A stretch of 29,203 nt of DNA from a virus. Below the pieces are notes generated by a model. The model searched no databases and was not told the DNA's origin. It saw only the letters and a list, made by a program, of their open reading frames with translations. Every line of letters starts with the position of its first letter. The stretch's first letter is position 1. The position numbers and the translations under genes were made by a program. Positions 20,580 to 26,431 of this stretch are shown in pieces. Location of the stretch: positions 1 through 29,203 of the IMG/VR virus record IMGVR_UViG_3300025917_000049; one strand, 5' to 3'.

Positions 20580-21803
20580 ATGCTGAAGACCGAAGACGTC
20601 AAGGACATCTACCGCGCCGCCGGTGGTACGCGTGGGTTCGTCGGCCTCATGGCCGACCTGCTGGAGGGCAAGGATCAGACGGGCAAGTCGATCCCGAAGG
20701 TGCGGCCCGACGACTTCTCCCTCCGCGCCCTCTGGGAGGGCCTGGTGGGTCCGGCCGAGGAGACGCTCGCCGGATACGCCCGGGCCGGTCGCTTCAACTA
20801 CCTGACCATGCAGGAGGCGGTGGACAGCACCGCCTTCCCGTCGGCGACGGGCGTGCTCATCGCCGCGAAGGTCATCGAGGCGTACAACGCCGTGCCGATG
20901 ATCGGCGACCGTCTCACCCAGGTCATGCAGTCGAAGCTGAAGCAGGAGCGCATCGTCGGGTTCACCTCGCTGGAAGGCCCGACCGAAGTGCCCGAGGGCA
21001 TGCCGTACCAGGAGAGCGGGTTCGCGGAGAAGTACGTCACGACCGACACCGCGAAGAAGGGCCGCATCCTGGAGGTGACCGAGGAGGCGATCTTCTTCGA
21101 CCAGACGGGCCAGGTGCTCATGCGGGCGCAGCGGCTCGGGGAGATGACCGCCGAGGAGAAGGAGTTGGCCATCCTCTCCGGCGTCATCGACGTGGGCTCC
21201 GGCGCGCCGGGCTTCAAGGACGTCTACCGGCCGAGCGGTTCGGTGGCCACGCTGTATGCCACCGGCAACAGCAACTACCAGTCCACCACCACCGCGCTGC
21301 AGGACTGGACCGACATCGATGAGACCCTGCAGTACGCGGCGGCGAACCTCAAGGACGACCGCGCCATCGTGTCGGAGCGGCTGCCGATCACCTTCACTCC
21401 GCGGGTGCTGCTGACTTCGCGGAAGAAGGCGGCGACGGCCGCGCGCATCATCCAGGCGACCACGGTGCGGGTGGGCAACACCGCGACCGCGGGCGGCGTG
21501 CAGGAAGAGGGCGCGGCCATCGTCTCCTCCATCGCGCCGGGGCTGGTGCCGCTGTCCTCGCCCCTGCTCGACTACCTCGCCGGGATCTCCGGCAGCCGGT
21601 ACAGCCAGTCGGACGACTGGTTCATCGGCGATCCGCAGAAGCAGTTCATCTGGCAGGAGATCTGGCCGCTGCAGACCCTGCGGGCGCGCCAGGACGACGA
21701 GGCGGCCTTCCGTCGGGACGTGGTGGCGCGGTTCAAGGTGCGCTACTACGGCGGCATCGCCGCGATCGACAACAAGTATTTCATCAAGGTCAAGGGCGCC
21801 TAA
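20580..21803 (+). CDS. Major capsid protein
   Basis: 407 residues from ATG 20580, with AAGGAGG at 20564-20570. The sequence fits a HK97-fold major capsid protein. There is an N-terminal arm, then S-A-T-G-V-L-I-A-A-K-V-I-E-A-Y-N-A-V-P, then an E-loop-like Gly-rich region with V-P-E-G-M-P-Y-Q-E-S. The C-terminal A-domain ends in D-D-W-F-I-G-D-P-Q-K-Q-F-I-W-Q-E-I-W-P-L-Q-T, then F-R-R-D-V-V-A-R-F-K-V-R-Y-Y-G. Its place after protease, scaffold and decoration genes is standard. Possible cleavage points in the arm are L-L-E29|G, L-W-E53|G and M-Q-E79|A. Strong hairpins lie before and after the gene, which may give it a separate, abundant transcript. Confidence 0.87.
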   Translation: MLKTEDVKDIYRAAGGTRGFVGLMADLLEGKDQTGKSIPKVRPDDFSLRALWEGLVGPAEETLAGYARAGRFNYLTMQEAVDSTAFPSATGVLIAAKVIEAYNAVPMIGDRLTQVMQSKLKQERIVGFTSLEGPTEVPEGMPYQESGFAEKYVTTDTAKKGRILEVTEEAIFFDQTGQVLMRAQRLGEMTAEEKELAILSGVIDVGSGAPGFKDVYRPSGSVATLYATGNSNYQSTTTALQDWTDIDETLQYAAANLKDDRAIVSERLPITFTPRVLLTSRKKAATAARIIQATTVRVGNTATAGGVQEEGAAIVSSIAPGLVPLSSPLLDYLAGISGSRYSQSDDWFIGDPQKQFIWQEIWPLQTLRARQDDEAAFRRDVVARFKVRYYGGIAAIDNKYFIKVKGA

Positions 21804-21852
21804 CCGGCGCTCGCGACCTGAGCCGCTTCCGGCGGCGGGAGGGGATGCGGCC

Positions 21853-21899
21853 CCGCGGGCGGGGCGTCGACACCGCGCTAGTGTCGGCGCCGCCCGCGG
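21853..21899 (+). terminator. Long inverted repeat after the capsid gene (probable terminator)
   Basis: CCGCGGGCGG and CCGCCCGCGG form a perfect 10-bp outer stem. An inner stem pairs CGTCGACAC with GTGTCGGCG through one G-U pair, leaving two unpaired G's and a 7-base loop. A short pyrimidine run (TCTCTCTC) follows. It is the only extensive structure in the 118-base gap between the capsid gene and the next gene. A terminator or mRNA-stabilising 3' end for the capsid transcript is the likely role. Confidence 0.6.
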
Positions 21900-21921
21900 T
21901 CTCTCTCGCCGCCGGTTTCCC

Positions 21922-22596
21922 ATGAACGGGATTATCGGCATCCTCACGGGCAAGGGTCCGGCCTGCGATGAGTTGCAGGCCTGGCTCGATACGCTCCAGC
22001 CCTATCAGCCGACCCAGGTGCTGCGCATCCCGGGCAACCAGATCGCGCACCAGCGCAACCTGGTCGCCCAGCAGATGCTGGTGCAGGACCGCCCCTGGGT
22101 GCTCTTCGTGGACAACGACTGCATCCCGCCTCCGGGCGCCATCGAGCGGCTACTGAGCCACGATCTGCCGCTCGTCAGTGGCGCCTGCGTCGAGCGCGTC
22201 GCCCCCTTCGACCTCTGCGCGATCCGGAGCTTCGAGCCGTTCACCCGCTACCGCGCCACGGATCTCAAGGGGCAGACCGAGCCCTTCCCGGTGGTGGCGG
22301 CGGGCACGGGCTGCCTCCTGGTGCGCCGGGAGGTCTTCCTGGCCCTGGGCGCGCCGTGGTTCCGCTGTGGACAACTCTCGGCCGACCTCCTGGCAGAAGA
22401 CACGGATTTCTGCCTGCGCGCCGCCGAGGCGGGCTTCCCCGTCTACCTCGATCCCCTGGTCAAGGTCGGCCACGACGTGCGCTGTGTGCTCTACCCCGGC
22501 GACGAGGGCCTGTGGGCCCAGTGGTCGGGACCATTCGGGCTGCTGCCCTACCGGGAGCCGCTCGGGGACGAGGTGGCCCGTGTCGTTCACCTATAG
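21922..22596 (+). CDS. GT-A glycosyltransferase-like protein A (224 aa)
   Basis: A compact GT-A fold protein. An N-terminal strand G-I-I-G-I-L-T is followed by N-Q-I-A-H-Q-R-N-L-V, then the metal-binding D64-N-D66 in L-F-V-D-N-D-C-I-P-P-P. Further on are G-T-G-C-L-L-V-R-R-E-V-F and the catalytic-acid-like stretch A-E-D-T-D-F-C-L-R-A-A-E-A-G, ending with K-V-G-H. It is a paralogue of the gene at 23483: same order, same motifs, same W-F-R-C-G-Q. No signal peptide or membrane segment is present, so it acts in the cytoplasm on a nucleotide sugar. Lying between capsid and connector genes, it may glycosylate a virion protein; the acceptor is unknown. The ATG has no strong ribosome site. Confidence 0.78.
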   Translation: MNGIIGILTGKGPACDELQAWLDTLQPYQPTQVLRIPGNQIAHQRNLVAQQMLVQDRPWVLFVDNDCIPPPGAIERLLSHDLPLVSGACVERVAPFDLCAIRSFEPFTRYRATDLKGQTEPFPVVAAGTGCLLVRREVFLALGAPWFRCGQLSADLLAEDTDFCLRAAEAGFPVYLDPLVKVGHDVRCVLYPGDEGLWAQWSGPFGLLPYREPLGDEVARVVHL

Positions 22597-22984
22597 TCAG
22601 CCCTGGACCGGCGCCCGCGACTACGTCCGCTTCCTGATCCCGGACACGGTGGGCGCCACCGCGCTCTTCCAGGATGAGGAACTCGACAGCCTCCTGAGTA
22701 ACTGGTCGGGTGACGCCCGCCTGGCCGCGGCCGAGGCGCTGGAGGCGCTGGCCGGGCTCTACGCGCGCAACGCCATCAGCTACTCGGTCACGGGCTTCAG
22801 CCTGGACCGGAAGTCCGTCTCGCGGGCGCTGCTGGACCGGGCCAAGGCCCTGCGGGAGGCGGCGCTGGCGGTGCCCTTCGAGTTCGAGTCGGTGGCCGAC
22901 CACATGATCGACAGCGCGGGGGTCGATCGCTCGAACTACGACAACACGCCCGCCGACGGCGCCCCGGAGGGCTTCGCGCCGTGA
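22580..22984 (+). CDS. Head-tail connector / adaptor protein (134 aa)
   Basis: The GTG start at 22580 lies within the end of the glycosyltransferase gene (17-base overlap), with GAGG at 22570-22573 upstream. The mostly helical protein has the layout of small gp6-like adaptor proteins: F-L-I-P-D-T, F-Q-D-E-E-L-D-S-L-L, A-A-A-E-A-L-E-A-L-A, then A-L-L-D-R-A-K-A-L-R-E-A-A. A disordered Gly/Pro/Asp tail follows. Such proteins sit under the portal and form the neck. The position after the capsid gene supports the call. Confidence 0.72.
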   Translation: MSFTYSQPWTGARDYVRFLIPDTVGATALFQDEELDSLLSNWSGDARLAAAEALEALAGLYARNAISYSVTGFSLDRKSVSRALLDRAKALREAALAVPFEFESVADHMIDSAGVDRSNYDNTPADGAPEGFAP

Positions 22985-23076
22985 CCGAGGTCGCCCGCGC
23001 GATCCGGGCCTGGGGGCGCATCATCCTCTGGAACCTGCCCCGGGTGGTCTGGCTCTTCCTCCGGAGGCGGCCATGA
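22981..23076 (+). CDS. Micro-ORF bridging two connector genes (31 aa)
   Basis: The GTG overlaps the upstream stop (GTGA 22981-22984) and the TGA overlaps the next ATG (ATGA 23073-23076), exactly bridging the gap. The product reads M-T-E-V-A-R-A-I-R-A-W-G-R-I-I-L-W-N-L-P, then a Trp/Leu-rich stretch and R-R-R-P. It looks like a short amphipathic or membrane-associated peptide. The perfect double overlap supports translation; alternatively it only serves to keep ribosomes on the message. The next gene's ribosome site (CCGGAGG) lies inside it. Confidence 0.5.
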   Translation: MTEVARAIRAWGRIILWNLPRVVWLFLRRRP

Positions 23077-23486
23077 GCGGCCAGATGTCGCCGCTCGACT
23101 TCGTCCTCCCATCGGAGGCGGCCCTGATCGCCCAGGACGCGCTCGGGGTCACGGCCGATCCGCAACTGGCCCGGCCGATCACCTACCGGCGCTACACGGG
23201 CCGCAGCTTCACCCCGAGCACGGGGGCCTGGACCCCGAGCTACGACGTGAGCAGCCTGACCGCGGTGCGCTCGATCCTCTCGGCGGCCGAGGTGGCCGCG
23301 GCGGCGGGCGTCTACAAGACGGGCGACGTGCGCTACCTGATCGCCACCGCCGTGCTCGCGGCGCCGCCCGACGATGACGACCAGATCCTCACCGCCGAGG
23401 GTGATCTCTTCGATCTGGTGCGCTGGGACACCGATCCGGTCGGGGCCTTCTACCGGCTGGTGATGCGCCAGGTGAAGGCGGCGTGA
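23073..23486 (+). CDS. Head-closure / neck protein (137 aa)
   Basis: ATG 23073 has GGAGG at 23062-23066. The protein begins S-P-L-D-F-V-L-P-S-E-A-A-L-I-A-Q-D-A-L-G-V. It then has a beta-barrel-like region: I-T-Y-R-R-Y-T-G-R-S-F, A-V-R-S-I-L-S, K-T-G-D-V-R-Y-L-I-A, and D-D-D-D-Q-I-L-T-A-E-G-D-L-F-D-L-V. This order resembles small head-completion proteins that plug the connector after packaging. Location between a connector and further late genes agrees. Its stop overlaps the next GTG. Confidence 0.68.
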   Translation: MSGQMSPLDFVLPSEAALIAQDALGVTADPQLARPITYRRYTGRSFTPSTGAWTPSYDVSSLTAVRSILSAAEVAAAAGVYKTGDVRYLIATAVLAAPPDDDDQILTAEGDLFDLVRWDTDPVGAFYRLVMRQVKAA

Positions 23487-24187
23487 GCACCCCGCCCCCC
23501 TTCCGCGCGGTCTCGCGCCCCCGGGTGGCGGGCGTCGTCTGCGTGCTCAACCGCGGCGAGGTCGACTGGGGCCTGGCGCTCTGGCTGCGGGCGCTCCCCG
23601 CCGACGTGCACGTGATCGGCCCCAAGGGCAACTCGATCCCGCGCCAGCGCAACCTCGGGGTGGCCCACACCGCCGGGGACTGGGTCCTCTTCGTGGACAG
23701 CGACTGCCAGCCGCCCCCGCACACGCTCGATCAGTTGCTGCAGTGGCGCGTCGACATCGTCGGCGGCGTCGTGCTCGAACGCTTCCCGCCGCACCGGGTG
23801 GCGGCGATGCGCACGATGGAGCCGCCCGTGCGCTGGCTCTTGCAGGACCTGCCGCTCTCGGGCTTGGAGGCCGTGCCCGCCATGGGGACGGGCTGCCTGC
23901 TGGTCCGCCGTCCCGTGTTCGAGCGGCTGGAGATGCCGTGGTTTCGCTGCGGCCAGGTGCCGACCTGCGAGGACCTCTTGCTAGAGGACTTCGAGTTCGG
24001 CCTGCGCTGCGGCAAGGCCGGGCTCACCACGTTCCTCGACTGCGGCCTGCGCGTCGGCCACCGCGTGCAGGCCACGCTCTGGCCGGGCCGAGACGGCAAG
24101 CCCTGGGTGCAGTGGGACGGCGGCGCGGTCGACAGCCGGGCGCCGCTGGAGGATCTCATCAGCATCGGCGAGACGGCGTGGACATGA
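23483..24187 (+). CDS. GT-A glycosyltransferase-like protein B (234 aa)
   Basis: The GTG start overlaps the neck-protein stop. Paralogue of the protein at 21922. Shared motifs in order are I-P-R-Q-R-N-L-G, D72-S-D74 in L-F-V-D-S-D-C-Q-P-P-P, M-G-T-G-C-L-L-V-R-R-P-V-F, W-F-R-C-G-Q, L-E-D-F-E-F-G-L-R-C-G-K-A-G, V-G-H and W-V-Q-W-D. The N-terminus has an extra 15 residues. Two related transferases on either side of the connector genes may add successive or alternative sugars, or arose by a local duplication. Acceptor unknown. Confidence 0.78.
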   Translation: MSTPPPFRAVSRPRVAGVVCVLNRGEVDWGLALWLRALPADVHVIGPKGNSIPRQRNLGVAHTAGDWVLFVDSDCQPPPHTLDQLLQWRVDIVGGVVLERFPPHRVAAMRTMEPPVRWLLQDLPLSGLEAVPAMGTGCLLVRRPVFERLEMPWFRCGQVPTCEDLLLEDFEFGLRCGKAGLTTFLDCGLRVGHRVQATLWPGRDGKPWVQWDGGAVDSRAPLEDLISIGETAWT

Positions 24188-24660
24188 TGATCCTCCACAG
24201 CCGCCTGCCCCGCAATCGTGAGCACGAGGGCCAGTTCTGGGTCGAGGCCGAGGGGCGGACGCTGCTCGGGCCCTGGCGCTGCCGCGGCGAAGCGGACAAC
24301 CAGAATGCCGCCCGGGCCAACAACGTGATCGAGGACCCGACGCGCGTCGGCGGCGATCACCCGGCCGGGACCTACCGGCTCGTCAAGGCCGTCTCGTTTC
24401 ATCCGACAGACACCGCGCACTTCCCCACCTTCGGGCCCTGGTTCTTTCTCCTGGACCCGCTCGACGGAGAAGCGCTGGTCGCCAAGCAGCAGGGGCGCAC
24501 CGGCCTCGGCCTGCATGGCGGCGCCCCGGGCCCCGGCGACATGCTCCGGGCGACCTACGGCTGCCTGCGGCTCTTCAACGACGGCGTGCTGCGGCTGGCG
24601 GGGCTCATCCTTCCGCTGCCGCCGGACCTGCACTACATCTGCGAGGTGCTCGCCGGATGA
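24184..24660 (+). CDS. L,D-transpeptidase-like (YkuD-type) protein (158 aa)
   Basis: The ATG overlaps the upstream stop (ATGA). The second half contains H111-G-G and, 16 residues on, Y-G-C127-L-R129-L. This matches the catalytic signature of YkuD-type L,D-transpeptidases (HG...[S/T]xGC[I/L]R). Y-R-L-V-K-A-V-S-F-H and F-G-P-W-F-F precede it. Cys is the expected nucleophile and His the general base. There is no signal peptide, so export would need a holin or virion delivery. In context (membrane proteins follow at once) it could edit or cut peptidoglycan during lysis, or act in a virion; related DUF2778/Tlde1-type enzymes are toxins. The family call is by motif only. Confidence 0.65.
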   Translation: MMILHSRLPRNREHEGQFWVEAEGRTLLGPWRCRGEADNQNAARANNVIEDPTRVGGDHPAGTYRLVKAVSFHPTDTAHFPTFGPWFFLLDPLDGEALVAKQQGRTGLGLHGGAPGPGDMLRATYGCLRLFNDGVLRLAGLILPLPPDLHYICEVLAG

Positions 24661-24980
24661 GCGAGTTCTTGATCTTCGCCGCCTTCGTCACCCGGACCAT
24701 GGCCGTCGTGTTCCTGGCCCTGCTCTGGTTCTACTTCAAGCGGTCGGACGGGCACCTGGTGTCCTCCTTCCGCCAGATGTTCCTCTGCTTCTGGTTCCTG
24801 CTCGCGTGGGTCGAGATTGCCTCCATCGCCGAAATCGTCGGCTTCATCGAGCAGGCGCACGCCACCGTTGAGTACAGCGCCAACTGGATCTGGATTCCCA
24901 ACCTGATCATCGACATCGGGGCGGGACGCCTCCTCTGGCATCTCTACAAGCACGCGCGGGGAGGCCGCCACCATGGCTAG
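24657..24980 (+). CDS. Three-helix membrane protein, holin candidate (107 aa)
   Basis: The ATG overlaps the stop of the transpeptidase-like gene. Three hydrophobic segments lie at about residues 5-27 (F-L-I-F-A-A-F-V ... F-L-A-L-L-W-F-Y-F), 41-63 (M-F-L-C-F-W-F-L-L-A-W) and 76-96 (W-I-W-I-P-N-L-I-I-D-I-G). The C-terminus is basic (K-H-A-R-G-G-R-H-H-G). Size, helix count and position beside a peptidoglycan enzyme fit a class I holin, but no sequence signature proves it. Confidence 0.65.
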   Translation: MSEFLIFAAFVTRTMAVVFLALLWFYFKRSDGHLVSSFRQMFLCFWFLLAWVEIASIAEIVGFIEQAHATVEYSANWIWIPNLIIDIGAGRLLWHLYKHARGGRHHG

Positions 24981-25347
24981 CCGATCGGCCGTGATCCGCC
25001 GCACGCCGTTCCAGGACTTCATCGCGCCGGGACGGCGCCGCACCGACAACCCGCTGGTGGTCGGGACCATCTTTCTCTGCGTGATCCTGATCACCATCGC
25101 CGCGGGGGCGCAGATCGTCTGCATGATCTGGTTCGGCAACCAGTTGAAACTCGCCGCAGGCGTGGCCCGTGCGCGTGAAGCGAAGAGCGACGTGATCCGC
25201 CAGGCGCTGTTCAAGAACACCGAGTCCCAGGCCATCGTCCTCCGACGTCTCTGCCTGAACACTGCAAAGACGGATGACGACAAGAAGGAGTGCCTGACGG
25301 TGGGGCCGGTCCTCACCATTGAGGTCAAGCCTCATGGGGAGAAGTAG
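24973..25347 (+). CDS. Single-helix membrane protein with C-x12-C tail (124 aa)
   Basis: ATG 24973 is preceded by GGGGAGG and overlaps the upstream stop by 8 bases. Residues 1-28 are basic and polar. About 29-54 form one transmembrane helix (V-V-G-T-I-F-L-C-V-I-L-I-T-I-A-A-G-A-Q-I-V-C). A helical region follows, and then R-L-C-L-N-T-A-K-T-D-D-D-K-K-E-C-L. The C-L-N-T-A ... E-C pattern with 12 residues between the cysteines recurs with the same spacing in the next gene. Membrane anchor plus an outside helical tail would suit an inner-membrane spanin-like role, but this is only an inference. Confidence 0.62.
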   Translation: MASRSAVIRRTPFQDFIAPGRRRTDNPLVVGTIFLCVILITIAAGAQIVCMIWFGNQLKLAAGVARAREAKSDVIRQALFKNTESQAIVLRRLCLNTAKTDDDKKECLTVGPVLTIEVKPHGEK

Positions 25348-25350
25348 CGG

Positions 25351-25668
25351 ATGCCCGCGACGAAGCCGATCCGGAAGCCGTCTGATCCCGTGGCCATGCC
25401 GCCGCTGGACGGGGCGCCCTGGTACGTCAAGCTCGGGATCTGGCTCCTGGTCTGGTTCGGGTTCCCGGTCTTCATGTGCGTGTTCTTCCTCATGCTGATC
25501 GTGGGATACATCCCCTCGCCGATGACGGAGACCAAGGCGCTCATGGCCGACCATATCCGGGACATGCAGCGCGTGATGGCCTACGTCGACACCTCGACGC
25601 GGATCTCCCGCCAGATCTGCCGGAACACCGCGAGCAATCCCGTGGAGCGTGGCGAATGCGATCGCTGA
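25351..25668 (+). CDS. Single-helix membrane protein with C-x12-C tail, paralogue-like (105 aa)
   Basis: It starts 4 bases after the previous stop. A Pro/Lys-rich head (residues 1-20) is followed by one long hydrophobic segment, about 28-55 (L-G-I-W-L-L-V-W-F-G-F-P-V-F-M-C-V-F-F-L-M). A helical stretch and C-R-N-T-A-S-N-P-V-E-R-G-E-C-D-R end the protein. Topology and C-terminal motif match the upstream gene, so the two may be diverged duplicates working as a pair. Function unknown. Confidence 0.62.
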   Translation: MPATKPIRKPSDPVAMPPLDGAPWYVKLGIWLLVWFGFPVFMCVFFLMLIVGYIPSPMTETKALMADHIRDMQRVMAYVDTSTRISRQICRNTASNPVERGECDR

Positions 25669-26096
25669 GGCACGGCCTGCTCGCGGCCCTGCTGCTGGTC
25701 TCCGTGGCGGGGGCGCAGGTGCCCCTGCCCTACGACATCACCGTGCGGGAAGATGCCGACGGCGTCCTCGTGTCGATTGGGGATCTGCGCGAGCGGCCGA
25801 TCCCGGCGACGATCGCCACCGCGGTCGGCTTCCTGGTGGACTGGCGCCGCGGGCGGCTGCCGAGCACCCTGCCGGTCACCGTGGGCGGCATCGCGCACCC
25901 CCTCGGCAGCGTCACGCTCGGGCTGCCGATCCGCGGGCTCACGCTCCTGGCAGAGACGGATACCACCGCGCTGGTGGGGTTCGGGGCGGTCACCGTGCAC
26001 ACCCCCGCGGGATCTCTGACAGGACCGGGCACGCTCGCTCTGCGGCGCGACGCGCCCGATGCGCGCTGGCAGGTGGCCAGCGTCGAGGTGCGCTGA
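25656..26096 (+). CDS. Secreted protein with signal peptide (146 aa)
   Basis: I chose the ATG at 25656, which overlaps the upstream gene by 13 bases. It gives a textbook signal peptide: M-R-S-L-R-H-G, then L-L-A-A-L-L-L-V-S-V, then A-G-A|Q as the likely cleavage site. The mature part is beta-rich (Y-D-I-T-V-R-E, G-V-L-V-S-I-G-D-L, L-P-V-T-V-G-G-I, A-V-T-V-H-T-P-A-G). There is no lipobox Cys, so an outer-membrane lipoprotein spanin is not supported. It might act in the cell envelope during lysis or exclusion. Family unknown. Confidence 0.6.
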   Translation: MRSLRHGLLAALLLVSVAGAQVPLPYDITVREDADGVLVSIGDLRERPIPATIATAVGFLVDWRRGRLPSTLPVTVGGIAHPLGSVTLGLPIRGLTLLAETDTTALVGFGAVTVHTPAGSLTGPGTLALRRDAPDARWQVASVEVR

Positions 26097-26431
26097 TGGC
26101 GACGGTGACCCCGAAGGCGCTGCTCGACGGCACGCTACTGGCCAACTCGATTGCGACCCTCTACGTGGTCCCCGCCGCGATGTCGGCCGTCGTGCGCTCG
26201 ATCACCCTGTGTAATACGGACTCGGTGGATCACGCGGTCACGCTGCACTTCGTGCCGTTCGCGGGCTCTCCCTCCGGCGCCACCATGATCCTCAATGCCC
26301 TCCCGATCAAGGCCGGGCAGACCATCGAGGATGATCTACTCCGCGTGCTGGGGACCGGCGGGTCGATCCGGGCATTCGCCGACGCCGCCAACGCGGTGTC
26401 GATGCGCGTGGACGGCTCCGAGGTGACATGA
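26096..26431 (+). CDS. Small virion-associated protein (111 aa)
   Basis: ATG 26096 overlaps the upstream stop by one base, and its stop overlaps the fibre gene's ATG. The protein is beta-rich: L-Y-V-V-P-A, A-V-V-R-S-I-T-L-C-N-T-D, A-V-T-L-H-F-V-P-F, L-P-I-K-A-G-Q-T-I-E-D-D, S-M-R-V-D-G-S-E-V-T. This pattern of N-T-D and A-G-Q-T is common in small phage structural proteins near tail fibres. It may be a fibre attachment or baseplate-like component; this is inferred from position. Confidence 0.6.
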   Translation: MATVTPKALLDGTLLANSIATLYVVPAAMSAVVRSITLCNTDSVDHAVTLHFVPFAGSPSGATMILNALPIKAGQTIEDDLLRVLGTGGSIRAFADAANAVSMRVDGSEVT

